A DNA stretch of 64,000 bases from Mangrovibacterium diazotrophicum. GTDB taxonomy: Bacteria > Bacteroidota > Bacteroidia > Bacteroidales > Prolixibacteraceae. The stretch lies in the NCBI RefSeq assembly GCF_003610535.1, contig NZ_RAPN01000001.1, forward strand, positions 124,001-188,000, in the 5' to 3' direction. How positions within the stretch are numbered: the stretch's first letter is position 1; each line of letters begins with the position of its first letter. The notes under the pieces are model-generated. The model was not told the DNA's origin, searched no databases, and was given only the letters and a program-made list of their open reading frames with translations. Position numbers and translations under genes: made by a program. Below, one piece after another: positions 27,876 through 36,052 of this stretch.

Positions 27876-30377
27876 TTATTGGAGTGTAATGGTTTTGTCT
27901 GTTTCGTCTTTGAAAGTGAGCTTCAGGTTGTTTCCTGCAACATCTACCGAAAGGCTATCCACATCGGCATCCACGAAGTTTTTCATGAAGTTGATTTGGA
28001 AGTTCAGTATCTCAGTCAGCTTTGCTTCCCAATCTTCACCTGAGAAAATGCCGGAATCAGCATACACCTGTAAGAACTTTTTCAGGAAGTCAGGAATGTT
28101 CTGTAAGTTGACATCCCAATCCGCCCCAACTGTGGCATTTTCTTCAATACCTGAAAGCTTATCTTCGTCTGCCTGTGGGTAACTGCGTTTAGCATTATTG
28201 GCTTCAATGGCTGCTGCCTGTTCTACCGATATGGTAACAGGTTTATTCTGAATATTGGTGTCCCAATCTGCTCCAACAGTTGCACCTTCTTCAATTCCTC
28301 CAAGCTTTGTTTCATCCGCTTCGGGATAAGTGCGTTTTGCTGTATTCGCTTCGATAGCCGTAGCTTGTTCCTCTGAAATAGTGGTAGGCTTATTGGCAAT
28401 ATTCGTATTCCAATCTGCCCCGGCTGTGGCGTTTTCTTCAATGCCCGAAAGTTTGTCCTGGTCAGCTTGTGGGTAGCTTCTTTTTTGGGCATTGGTTTCA
28501 ATGGCTGCTGCCTGTTCTGCCGATATGGTAACAGGTTTATTCTGAATATTGGTTTCCCAGTCAGCTCCAACAGTAGCACCTTCTTCGATTCCTCCAAGCT
28601 TTGTTTCATCCGCTTCGGGGTATGAACGTTTTGCGGTGTTCGCTTCAATAGCCGTAGCCTGTTCCTCTGAAATAGTAGTAGGCTTATTCTGAATATTGGT
28701 ATTCCAATCAGCCCCGGCAGTTGCGTTTTCTTCAATACCTGAAAGCTTATCTTCATCGGCTTGGGGATAGCTTCTTTTTTCGGTATTTGCTTCAATGGCT
28801 GCTGCCTGTTCTACCGATATGGTGACAGGTTTATTTTGAATATTGGTTTCCCAATCACCTCCAACTGTCGCACCTTCTTCGATTCCTCCAAGCTTGGTTT
28901 CATCAGCTTCGGGGTAAGAACGTTTTGCCGTGTTTGCTTCGATAGCGGTAGCCTGTTCCGCTGAAATTGTAGTTGGTTTGTTGGCAATATTTGTTTCCCA
29001 ATCAGCTCCAATAGTTGCATTTTCCTCTATGCCTGAAAGCTTATCTTCATCGGCTTGCGGATAACTGCGTTTAGCATTATTGGCTTCAATGTCGGCTGCT
29101 TGTTGTGGGGAGATAGTTACAGGTTTGTTCTGCACATTCGTGTCCCAATCAGCTCCAACGGTGGCATTTTCTTCAATCCCTGCCAACTTGTTTTCATCGG
29201 TTTCGGGATAAGAACGTTTTTGTGTATTTGCCTCGATAGCTGCTGCCTGTTCTGCCGATATGGTAGTCGGCTTATTCTGAATATTGGTATTCCAATCAGC
29301 TCCGGCAGTTGCACCTTCCTCAATCCCTGCAAGCTTTTCTGCATCTGCTTGTGGGTAGCTGCTCTTTTTGTTATTGTTCTCAATTGCCGTTGCCTGTTCT
29401 GCACTAATGGTTGTTGGTTTGTTTTGCAGTTCTTCAAAATTTGAAGTCAGGTTCATATCGTTTTCCAACTGCGAAAGCTTTGTTGGAATGGCAATATTGA
29501 TATTTCCATCAGGATCGGTTACAAAACCACCATGTACCTCAATACCACCATTGGGCATGTACACAGGACTTTTCTCTGAAATGAGCAAGTCTTCAACATT
29601 CCCGGCGATTATCAGACCACCGCTAATTTGCTGAACAATGGTTTTTGGTCTGTATTCCGGAGCGGATTTTGAACGTGCTATATTGATGAATGAACCAACC
29701 GAAGCCCTGTCAAGAATGGTGTCCTGAATATCCCTGTTCATCTTGAAGTAGGTATCAGAAAACACAATCTTATTGTAGCCCCTGTCAAATACACACGACT
29801 GATTGACCTTCGCCTCGAAACAGCAATCATCAATGTTGGTGGTACTGTTCAGGAAAGCTATTGCACCGCTTCCGGCATCGGTGTATTCAAAGCGTATGTC
29901 GGCAAAGTTGATAGCACTATTGTAAATCTCAATAGCCTTATCACTTTGGAAAATCACAGGCTTAACGTATGTTCCAACTACACCATCGACCTTATTGCTC
30001 AATGAGCAGATGTTGATTTGATAGGAGAAATCACGAAGGACCAGGAACGTTCCCAAATCGTTGATGTAAGTACCATCCTCGAACATGATGCTGATACTTG
30101 CACTTTTGTTTGTGTGATACTTCAATGCTTTGGGCAGGGAATCAAACAGCCTTTGAAGCTTTGAAAACGGAGTTCCCGATGGAATAATAATCGCTTTGCG
30201 TTCAACATCGTATTCAAAACCTGTTATCTGCTGGTCTTTACTCATGTCAAACACGCCTTGAAACACCTTGTATTGTTCGTGTTCCATACCCAAATAAGCG
30301 TACTGGCCATCCGAAGCCCATTCGCCTTTTTTCAATAACGGTGGGGTCGTTCCCCTAAACATTTTTATCGTTCCCAT
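27876..30377 (-). CDS. repeat-containing fibre/spike protein
   Basis: 833 aa. The N-terminal 310 residues start MGTIKMFRGTTPPLLKKGEW, like virion-attachment domains, and continue as beta-rich sequence resembling a beta-helix. Residues about 319-759 are nine 49-residue repeats with cores NKPTTIS, AIEAN, KRSYP and KLxGIEExAT; the KLxGIExGA element is common in phage tail-fibre repeats. The C-terminal 75 residues form a unique cap. Likely the receptor-binding spike. No tail genes accompany it, so it may be mounted directly on a capsid vertex. It is the longest protein in the virion-like block apart from the LEA/transglutaminase-like protein. Confidence 0.75.
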   Translation of the reverse strand: MGTIKMFRGTTPPLLKKGEWASDGQYAYLGMEHEQYKVFQGVFDMSKDQQITGFEYDVERKAIIIPSGTPFSKLQRLFDSLPKALKYHTNKSASISIMFEDGTYINDLGTFLVLRDFSYQINICSLSNKVDGVVGTYVKPVIFQSDKAIEIYNSAINFADIRFEYTDAGSGAIAFLNSTTNIDDCCFEAKVNQSCVFDRGYNKIVFSDTYFKMNRDIQDTILDRASVGSFINIARSKSAPEYRPKTIVQQISGGLIIAGNVEDLLISEKSPVYMPNGGIEVHGGFVTDPDGNINIAIPTKLSQLENDMNLTSNFEELQNKPTTISAEQATAIENNNKKSSYPQADAEKLAGIEEGATAGADWNTNIQNKPTTISAEQAAAIEANTQKRSYPETDENKLAGIEENATVGADWDTNVQNKPVTISPQQAADIEANNAKRSYPQADEDKLSGIEENATIGADWETNIANKPTTISAEQATAIEANTAKRSYPEADETKLGGIEEGATVGGDWETNIQNKPVTISVEQAAAIEANTEKRSYPQADEDKLSGIEENATAGADWNTNIQNKPTTISEEQATAIEANTAKRSYPEADETKLGGIEEGATVGADWETNIQNKPVTISAEQAAAIETNAQKRSYPQADQDKLSGIEENATAGADWNTNIANKPTTISEEQATAIEANTAKRTYPEADETKLGGIEEGATVGADWDTNIQNKPVTISVEQAAAIEANNAKRSYPQADEDKLSGIEENATVGADWDVNLQNIPDFLKKFLQVYADSGIFSGEDWEAKLTEILNFQINFMKNFVDADVDSLSVDVAGNNLKLTFKDETDKTITLQ
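28101..29423 (-). repeat. nine tandem 147-bp coding repeats in the fibre gene
   Basis: The unit is exactly 147 bp (49 codons) nine times, with no indels. Two subtypes mostly alternate: one with SYPEADETKLGGIEEGAT, the other with SYPQADEDKLSGIEENAT, so the effective higher-order period is 294 bp over much of the array. Such arrays change length by recombination. Confidence 0.93.
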
Positions 30378-30396
30378 ATCTAAAGTCTTTTAATTG

Positions 30397-31002
30397 CTAA
30401 ATCATTGCGTAGGCTTGCTCAAACAATTGGTTGGAGACGTAATTACCACCTGTCTCAACCTTTGTCATTGAAAGCACCAATAAGCGTAGTGTGTTTTTTG
30501 TAGGCAGGAGCTTTGCGCTCTTGCTGACCTTTAAATCCTTGCAAACCGTCTGGATGTAATGGTCTGTATTGTTTTCAAATCGGGGAGCGTATTCTTCAAC
30601 CAATAACGGCACGGTGTTTTTGCCCTTTTCAATATCATGCTTGAGGTCTTTAATCATGGCACGAACACCATAAACCGGAGCAATAAACATTTCAAAACGT
30701 CTGTCTTTGTTTTGCTCTTTGGGCAGTTTACCGTTCCACTTGATATTGGTAAAAATCAGGTTTCCCGGATTGTTGTTGCGGATGCCCCTGGGTGCATTTG
30801 AGAGGTAGGTATTGCCACCGTTCCAATTCTGAAAGTTTGAGGGCAGTTCGTTATTGTTGGTAGTTAGAACGTTTGAACCACGAGGAGGCAATAGCCCACG
30901 CTTGCGTTTGTTTCGTCTGCGAATCATTACAATTGTGGTTACTATTGCCCCTGTGGTTAACACCCCTCCCGAAATAAATAATATCTTTTTCTTCTTGTCC
31001 AT
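30397..31002 (-). CDS. membrane-anchored peptidoglycan-active protein (P5-like / transglycosylase-like)
   Basis: 201 aa from ATG 31002; an upstream TTG frame to 31038 would overlap the next gene. One N-terminal transmembrane helix (ILFISGGVLTTGAIVTTIVM) and a basic stretch are followed by a domain opening PRGIRNNNPGNLIFTNIKW. This RGIRNNNPGN segment is shared by virion-associated muralytic proteins often annotated as structural protein P5. Motif YGVRAMIKDLKHDIEKG and TVCKDL follow. It would open the peptidoglycan during entry. Distinct from the soluble GH108 lysozyme. Confidence 0.7.
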   Translation of the reverse strand: MDKKKKILFISGGVLTTGAIVTTIVMIRRRNKRKRGLLPPRGSNVLTTNNNELPSNFQNWNGGNTYLSNAPRGIRNNNPGNLIFTNIKWNGKLPKEQNKDRRFEMFIAPVYGVRAMIKDLKHDIEKGKNTVPLLVEEYAPRFENNTDHYIQTVCKDLKVSKSAKLLPTKNTLRLLVLSMTKVETGGNYVSNQLFEQAYAMI

Positions 31003-31019
31003 AGCTTTATTGTTAGAGT

Positions 31020-31496
31020 TTAGAGAGGGATTCCCCAACTGTCGAACTTGGGTTTGATTTTGGAAATTTCACTTTCGCTGAGTTCCTGTCTGAACCAGCC
31101 AATCAGGTTGAAGTCCTGACCTAAAAACGCTGCCCTGGTTCCCCATAAATACTGTTTCATGCCAAAGGCTTTAATCACCAATAGCATATCATCTTTGCTC
31201 TGTATCTTATCAATAGTGGAGTAGATAACCTTTTCATCTGTACCAAAGTCGAGCATTGCACCGTACAGCGTATTAGCATATAAAGCAGCATCAGAAGCAG
31301 AAATAGTCAGGTTTTGCCTGTCTATAACCGTATCTTTTATTGATGGAGCAACCCTTGATGAAGTGCCATCAGGGTTCTTCTTAAATAATAGCTTTTTAAC
31401 AGCGTAAATACCGATACCAACGCCCAAAATGGGCAATCCGTATTTAATGCCGTTTGCTATTAATGTTGCTTTATTTACTGGTGGTAACTGTTGCAC
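31020..31496 (-). CDS. membrane protein with annexin-like repeat
   Basis: 158 aa with a GTG start at 31496. An N-terminal transmembrane helix (GIKYGLPILGVGIGIYAVKK) is followed by a region at about 68-120: DAALYANTLYGAMLDFGTDE and VIYSTIDKI. The A..LY.AM...GTDE..IY pattern resembles a single annexin repeat including the GTDE element. It lies in the virion-like block and may be a membrane component of the particle. Similarity is by eye only. Confidence 0.5.
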   Translation of the reverse strand: MQQLPPVNKATLIANGIKYGLPILGVGIGIYAVKKLLFKKNPDGTSSRVAPSIKDTVIDRQNLTISASDAALYANTLYGAMLDFGTDEKVIYSTIDKIQSKDDMLLVIKAFGMKQYLWGTRAAFLGQDFNLIGWFRQELSESEISKIKPKFDSWGIPL

Positions 31497-31509
31497 GGTG
31501 CTGAGTTTT

Positions 31510-31686
31510 TTAGATGTATCGTAATGCGGTCTTTACAATCTTTGGGTTCTTGGCAACCTTGGTCAGAAGCTTAATCATGTCCTGTTGCTCAACTTTGTTG
31601 ACTGCATTTTGCAAAAGGTTTCCTACTTGCTGAACTACTTCCGTACTGTCAGCTTCAATGGTGATTCCTACTTTAAACTTTCTCAT
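31510..31686 (-). CDS. 58-aa small protein
   Basis: Small open frame read directly from the sequence: ATG at 31684-31686, stop TAA at 31510-31512. The protein starts MRKFKVGITIEADSTEVVQQ and ends IVKTALRYI; it is predicted beta-strand then helix. It fills the gap between two genes of the operon with 13 bp and 11 bp on either side. A 16-nt leader including its ATG (AAAACATACGATTATG) is identical to that of the HTH gene at 45083. No family recognised. Confidence 0.65.
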   Translation of the reverse strand: MRKFKVGITIEADSTEVVQQVGNLLQNAVNKVEQQDMIKLLTKVAKNPKIVKTALRYI

Positions 31687-31697
31687 AATCGTATGTT

Positions 31698-32819
31698 TTA
31701 ATCGTTATCTAAATCTGCGTTATCAAACTCTGCATTCCCCGGTTCCGGCTCTGATATGCCATTCACGGCTTGATTCAGGAACAGGAGGGTTTTATTAATC
31801 AGCTCCGCTTTATCAAGGCATAAGCCAACGATGTTTGCAATCTTGGCTACATCTTGTAGTTCCCATGTCATAAGGGCATCAGATAGCTTTTTGATAATCT
31901 CAGCTTTCTTGCGGTCTTCGGGTGTATTAGCTGTACCTATGTCGGTAATCTCAACATTGGTTTCAGGGAGCTGCGTTGCTTCTTCCTCGGTATCATCAAG
32001 CATTCCCAAAGCACCTTTGAGTTCTTCGGCTGATAAGCCTAATAATTCTGCTGTTTTTGGACTGTTGGTAAGCAAGCGTGAACCGATACCCACCAATGCT
32101 CCCGTGGCAACTCGTTTCATCACTTCATTGGGAGCATACCCGGCAAGACGGCTTTCAAGGTCTGTCTTATCGGTTTTCAGTTCCCTGTTTTCACTTTGGT
32201 ATCGGTCTTTTTCGGCTCGTAGTTCTGCATTTTCATTGCGTAAACGCTCATACTTTTCTTCCAAAGTATTGTAGCGTGTCTCGAACTTAAAATCATCCAA
32301 TTGCTTTTGGTAGCTGATTCGCTCAACTTCTTTGTTGTTGCCCGATAAGGCATTGAATACACCAAACAGACCGTCAAGCTTAGATTTTACGGCAGGGTTA
32401 TCTCCTGAAAATAATCCTAACAAGGAATCCAGTTCACCCAATCCATTGGTGTTGTTTTGGATTTGGCTCTGTTTCATTTCTTCCTGGATAATGGTTTGTA
32501 TTTCGGCTCTTTCAATGGGTTCTTTGGGTGGGTTCAAAAGCTTACTGATATTTACTGTGTAGCTGTTCAGACTTCTGGCATTGGGGCTTTTGCCTCCAAA
32601 CACATCAACCCTGAGTGAACCATGAGACTGCTTTGCTTTTTCAATGGCACTTTCAATGTCTCGGTTAAACTTATCCGTTCCGGAGGTTCTTGAAGTGAGT
32701 GCCGTTTCCTGTGCTGCGGTAACCAGGTATATTTCGTAAGCGTAAGGATACTTTTGTTCGTCCTCCGAACGCTTTATAAATTCGTATATGCTTTGTATTT
32801 GCTCTCTGTAATCCAACAT
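31698..32819 (-). CDS. coiled-coil virion-like protein of unknown family
   Basis: 373 aa. Residues 1-100 mix helix and strand, 105-160 contain NNTNGLGELDSLLG, and 165-230 are a strong coiled coil (YNTLEEKYERLRNENAELRA and following). The C-terminal 140 residues are helical and acidic. The NGLGEL element belongs to the recurrent G-L-G motifs of this block. Operonic with the genes either side (11- and 14-bp gaps). Function unknown. Confidence 0.6.
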   Translation of the reverse strand: MLDYREQIQSIYEFIKRSEDEQKYPYAYEIYLVTAAQETALTSRTSGTDKFNRDIESAIEKAKQSHGSLRVDVFGGKSPNARSLNSYTVNISKLLNPPKEPIERAEIQTIIQEEMKQSQIQNNTNGLGELDSLLGLFSGDNPAVKSKLDGLFGVFNALSGNNKEVERISYQKQLDDFKFETRYNTLEEKYERLRNENAELRAEKDRYQSENRELKTDKTDLESRLAGYAPNEVMKRVATGALVGIGSRLLTNSPKTAELLGLSAEELKGALGMLDDTEEEATQLPETNVEITDIGTANTPEDRKKAEIIKKLSDALMTWELQDVAKIANIVGLCLDKAELINKTLLFLNQAVNGISEPEPGNAEFDNADLDND

Positions 32820-32833
32820 AGTCGTACTTTTTA

Positions 32834-33199
32834 TTAACTCCCACTTTGTGGGTTTCGGTGGGGAATAATCTTTACAAACTCCAATCGGTAAGGCTTAAAG
32901 TTTTCCGTTTGGGTTTTGATGTCTATGTAATCGGTGAATACCTGGTATCGGTACTCATCCATAAAGTCGTATTCTTCGGGTGTAGCGGTAAACACATTAT
33001 CGCTGCTTATGAGTTCCATTTCATCAATGGAGCTTGGCAGACCTTTAGTGTTCAGAATCCACATGTCGTTTTTCAGGTCCAGCGAAATATCAGAATCAGT
33101 TACCATTATCACCGTTGGTTTTAATTGGTAGCTGTCTATGGTTCGCATCCCTGAAACACGGTCTTTTGCGATGGTATGTAATAACTCACTCGTGTTCAT
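32834..33199 (-). CDS. small beta-rich protein in the virion-like block
   Basis: 121 aa from ATG 33199, overlapping the stop of the upstream gene by 14 bp; the TTG at 33205 is not needed. Sequence alternates strands (VIMVTDSDISLDL, MWILNTKGLP, YQVFTDYIDIKTQ) and has no signal or membrane segment. No family recognised. Translational coupling to the 258-aa gene suggests that the two products work together. Confidence 0.55.
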   Translation of the reverse strand: MNTSELLHTIAKDRVSGMRTIDSYQLKPTVIMVTDSDISLDLKNDMWILNTKGLPSSIDEMELISSDNVFTATPEEYDFMDEYRYQVFTDYIDIKTQTENFKPYRLEFVKIIPHRNPQSGS

Positions 33200-33962
33200 A
33201 TTCAATGTAGATTCTAATGGTTAGCGTATTGTCTCCGCTGTTTTTATTGCTCTTAAAAACCGTATGGATATTGCTGTTCACTTCCAAAGGCTCATGGAAT
33301 GGGATAACCTCTTTGCTTAAATGCTTTACCTTTCGGTTTGCAGTAAGCATGTAATCACGTAGTAGAAAACTGTTGCCATTTACCAATAGGCTGATATTGC
33401 CACATTCATAAGGTTCTGGCTGTTTGTAAGCTTTAACAGGACGGAGAAAAATTTCGGATTTATGCAGATAGGCAAAGGTCAATGTTTCCTGTGCTATCAA
33501 ATCGGCAAATTCAAGGCTTGTAATGATTTGACCTTTTTCAAAAAGCCCGGCTTCGTTGTAGAGATAATCAGCAAACTGCGTATTGAAAAGCTCTGCAATG
33601 CTGTTGTTCAGGTTGCTTTGTTGGTCTGCATCGAGGCAAGTAAATTTGATGTTGTTGCTCAAAATATCAACGATTGCCGGAAGTATATCACTTTCAAAAA
33701 AGTCTTTGCTTTCTGCTTCGCTTGCCCTTGTGCGTAGGTAAGAATAGAACAGGTTGGTAATCCCATCGGTCAGTAACAAATCGGATATTAAAGCTTGGGG
33801 AAAAGCTAAATCCTGTGTTACATCTTCCAATTCCGATTCCTTTTTAACCAGGGCGTTTATTGCAATGCCTGTAATCAGTTTACAGGAAGCAGGGAGTAAG
33901 TCCTGTTCGTTGATGTGTTTGTTGCCAACTGAGGTTTTTGTAATTACAAAATATCGTTTCAT
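33186..33962 (-). CDS. 258-aa beta-rich protein, possible capsid or vertex component
   Basis: 258 aa. N-terminal strand region KRYFVITKTSVGNKHINEQD, a helical middle (40-160), and a C-terminal half of alternating strands including NISLLVNGNSFLLRDYML and NSNIHTVF, ending TLTIRIYIEYEHE. The strand-rich ends would suit a jelly-roll-like virion protein. No family recognised. Located 19 bp downstream of another beta-rich gene and coupled to the following one. Confidence 0.55.
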   Translation of the reverse strand: MKRYFVITKTSVGNKHINEQDLLPASCKLITGIAINALVKKESELEDVTQDLAFPQALISDLLLTDGITNLFYSYLRTRASEAESKDFFESDILPAIVDILSNNIKFTCLDADQQSNLNNSIAELFNTQFADYLYNEAGLFEKGQIITSLEFADLIAQETLTFAYLHKSEIFLRPVKAYKQPEPYECGNISLLVNGNSFLLRDYMLTANRKVKHLSKEVIPFHEPLEVNSNIHTVFKSNKNSGDNTLTIRIYIEYEHE

Positions 33963-33981
33963 TGTCGGGAGATTTTTAGCG

Positions 33982-34371
33982 TTATTTCTTTTTCTCTACC
34001 TCGGCAAGCAGATATACACGAACATTGTAGCTTTCATTAACAGCCAGGTTCTCGCTGTCGTCTTTGTAAATGACACGTACAGGGCTGTTCTTGGCTTTTT
34101 CATCCAAAGGAAAAGCTACGTCCTTAATGCTCATATCATCGTTATGGTGAAGCAATGCCACCTCGGTATCATCAGGGATTATCTCTGTATCATCAATCCA
34201 AACCCTAAGTGTGGCTCCGGGTAATGCCTGTTGGTTGGATAGGCGTAAGAAAATGCCTTTGATACGGTCATGCTCTGTTTTGGTATTGCCGTTAAACTCG
34301 TAGGTCTGACCTTTTTTGACCTCGAATTTCACGACCTGTAATTTGCGTATGTTGTTGTCTTGTACTTCCAT
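33982..34371 (-). CDS. 129-aa beta-sandwich-like protein, possible capsid-associated
   Basis: 129 aa from ATG 34371; the longer frame to 34410 would start inside the terminator hairpin and is rejected. Almost wholly strand-like: KVEF-type start, IKGIFLRLSNQQALPGATLR, DDTEIIPDDTEVALLHH, VRVIYKD and YNVRVYLLAEVEKKK. Length and pattern fit a single beta sandwich. It is the first gene after the terminator that follows the capsid-like gene. Confidence 0.55.
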   Translation of the reverse strand: MEVQDNNIRKLQVVKFEVKKGQTYEFNGNTKTEHDRIKGIFLRLSNQQALPGATLRVWIDDTEIIPDDTEVALLHHNDDMSIKDVAFPLDEKAKNSPVRVIYKDDSENLAVNESYNVRVYLLAEVEKKK

Positions 34372-34391
34372 TTTTGAAATGATTAAGAAGA

Positions 34392-34424
34392 AAAAAGGGG
34401 CGGTTAACAACCGCTGACCGCCCC
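34392..34424 (-). terminator. strong terminator directly after the capsid-like gene
   Basis: Minus-strand hairpin with an 8-bp G+C stem (GGGGCGGT pairing with ACCGCCCC, 34397-34404 and 34417-34424), followed by TTTTTTCTTCTT. It lies 25 bp after the stop of the gene at 34450, inside an otherwise continuous operon, so it should lower expression of downstream genes relative to that gene. Confidence 0.85.
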
Positions 34425-34449
34425 TGAACGATTATGACATATCAAGCTC

Positions 34450-35292
34450 TTATGCTTTCTCTGTGATAGTTCCCAATAGCGTTACCTTAACGGCAGGGTG
34501 GTAAATCTTATCACCTGATACCGATTTCGGCATGTTCAGCTTTGGTGTAATATCCATTGATGGCTTTAACCACTTTGGATTGGCAAGCTTGTATTGGAAT
34601 TTGCGTTTTGTGGTATCGGTATCGTCAAACACCGCACATGAGATTTCAGGTACAATAACCTTCGTGCCTAACGTCATCTCGAAAGTACCGTTCAAGATTG
34701 CAGGAGGTAAAGCAAACTGACCAAAAGCAAAATCTGCCGGGTCGTTGTCTTCTTCCGATGCTCCATGAGCGTACTCAAGAACAATATCAGTTAACAGGAA
34801 ATACTTTCCTGAATCCAACTGCGCACGGTTCAGGTTGGTGCGACCAGCCTTTTTATCATCCGATGCCTCCATCAAATCAATATCGGACTTATCCTTAATC
34901 GACTTAACGGTGTAGATTGCCGTGTCAACGGTTTGCATACGTGCATCTTTCAATGCTTTCTGCACTTCCGGTGGCAATTGCTGTCTGCGAAGTTCAAACT
35001 GACCTTTTGAAGTCAGGTCTTTGGTAAGCCCTGTTTTTACAGCCGTACTTCTTGCTCCGGCATTGTATGACCTACGTACAGCACGTTTACGGCTGGTTCT
35101 TCTGCGACTTCTTCGCCCTCTGCGTCTTGTTCTACGGCGTGAACGACCTAAATCGCCAATGCCTTCGACCGCATCGTCCTGGTCTTCTTCTTTCTCTAAA
35201 GCATCTTCCTCTTTTTCAAGAATCGCTTCTTCTAAACCCTCTATTTCTTCCATCGAAGGGTACAAATCATTTTGCTCATTAATTTCTGCCAT
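34450..35292 (-). CDS. candidate major capsid protein with acidic pro-region and Arg-rich arm
   Basis: 280 aa. Residues 1-50 are strongly acidic and end in GIGDLG; residues 51-72 are nearly all Arg/Ser/Thr (RSRRRTRRRGRRSRRRTSRK). The remaining 200 residues are beta-rich, including KYFLLTDIVLEYAHG and LPPAILNGTFEMTLGTKVIV. An internal Arg arm binding DNA and an acidic leader masking it until processing is a plausible capsid design. The private terminator behind it suggests very high expression, as expected for the main virion protein. No homology was recognised; the capsid role is inference. Confidence 0.5.
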   Translation of the reverse strand: MAEINEQNDLYPSMEEIEGLEEAILEKEEDALEKEEDQDDAVEGIGDLGRSRRRTRRRGRRSRRRTSRKRAVRRSYNAGARSTAVKTGLTKDLTSKGQFELRRQQLPPEVQKALKDARMQTVDTAIYTVKSIKDKSDIDLMEASDDKKAGRTNLNRAQLDSGKYFLLTDIVLEYAHGASEEDNDPADFAFGQFALPPAILNGTFEMTLGTKVIVPEISCAVFDDTDTTKRKFQYKLANPKWLKPSMDITPKLNMPKSVSGDKIYHPAVKVTLLGTITEKA

Positions 35293-35355
35293 GATAATTT
35301 GTTTTGCGGCTTAATAGCCTTGTTATTAAATTGATTAAATGTTATTTAGTGAGAA

Positions 35356-36018
35356 TCAGGATGCCATCATATCGCCCGAAAAGATGTCATAGTCCATGCT
35401 ATCGGGGTCGAGGTTTTGGATTTTACCAACAGGCTCATCATAATCATCCGAACTGCCAATCGGCTCATCGCTCATTGCATAATCGCTGGCTGCGTTTCCA
35501 ACAGGGTCATCACTCATCGAATAGTCCGATGCTGCACCTGATACCGAAGCCTGAATTTCACGCTCGATGTCAATGTCGGCTGCCGGGAGTGCTTGCGTAA
35601 TTGGGTTTAAGGCACGTAGTCCGTCCATTTCGTCCACATCGCTGTAATCTTCATCACCGATAATGCCTTCTAATCCTTGTAAGATGGTTTTACCTGTGGC
35701 TTTCTTGATGATGGATTCAACACCTGCACCTGCTGCACCTACCAAGCCCAGCTTTACATACTCGTTTTTGGTAAACTGCGTACCCACCAAACCGCCCATA
35801 GTAACGGCTGCCGGAACGATATAGGTTTTCATTTCGTTGCCCAACAAACCGCTAACGGTCTGGCTCTTTTCCAACTTCTTTAAAGCGTACTTGCCAACTG
35901 CAAACCCTGCTACGGCAGCAATGGGCTTGCCTATGTTGTTGGTAGCTTTCATAAAGTCAATCTTTGTACCTCTTGAACTTCTCCTTGGGGTACTTGACGT
36001 TGATTTTTTAACTGCCAT
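35356..36018 (-). CDS. Gly-rich membrane-associated virion-like protein
   Basis: 220 aa. Basic N-terminus (STSSTPRRSSRGTK), then glycine-zipper-like hydrophobic segments (IAAVAGFAVGKYALKK, AVTMGGLVGTQF, LGLVGAAGAGVESI), then an acidic tail. The tail has imperfect repeats with cores ASDYSMSDDPVG, ASDYAMSDEPIG and SDDYDEPVG. Motifs LQGLEGIIGDED and EMDGLRALNP belong to the recurrent G-L-G type. Suggests a membrane-inserting structural or entry protein. No family recognised. Confidence 0.55.
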   Translation of the reverse strand: MAVKKSTSSTPRRSSRGTKIDFMKATNNIGKPIAAVAGFAVGKYALKKLEKSQTVSGLLGNEMKTYIVPAAVTMGGLVGTQFTKNEYVKLGLVGAAGAGVESIIKKATGKTILQGLEGIIGDEDYSDVDEMDGLRALNPITQALPAADIDIEREIQASVSGAASDYSMSDDPVGNAASDYAMSDEPIGSSDDYDEPVGKIQNLDPDSMDYDIFSGDMMAS

Positions 36019-36052
36019 GTTTTCTAAATTTTAATTATTGATTCACAATTAT

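Noticed and set aside
28101-29423. Regularly spaced repeats that could be taken for a CRISPR array
   Set aside because: The 147-bp units are continuous without spacers and encode in-frame 49-residue fibre repeats.
28223-29437. Repetitive minus-strand frames within the fibre gene
   Set aside because: They are out-of-frame readings of the fibre repeat, Gln/Lys/Arg-rich, with no independent start signals.
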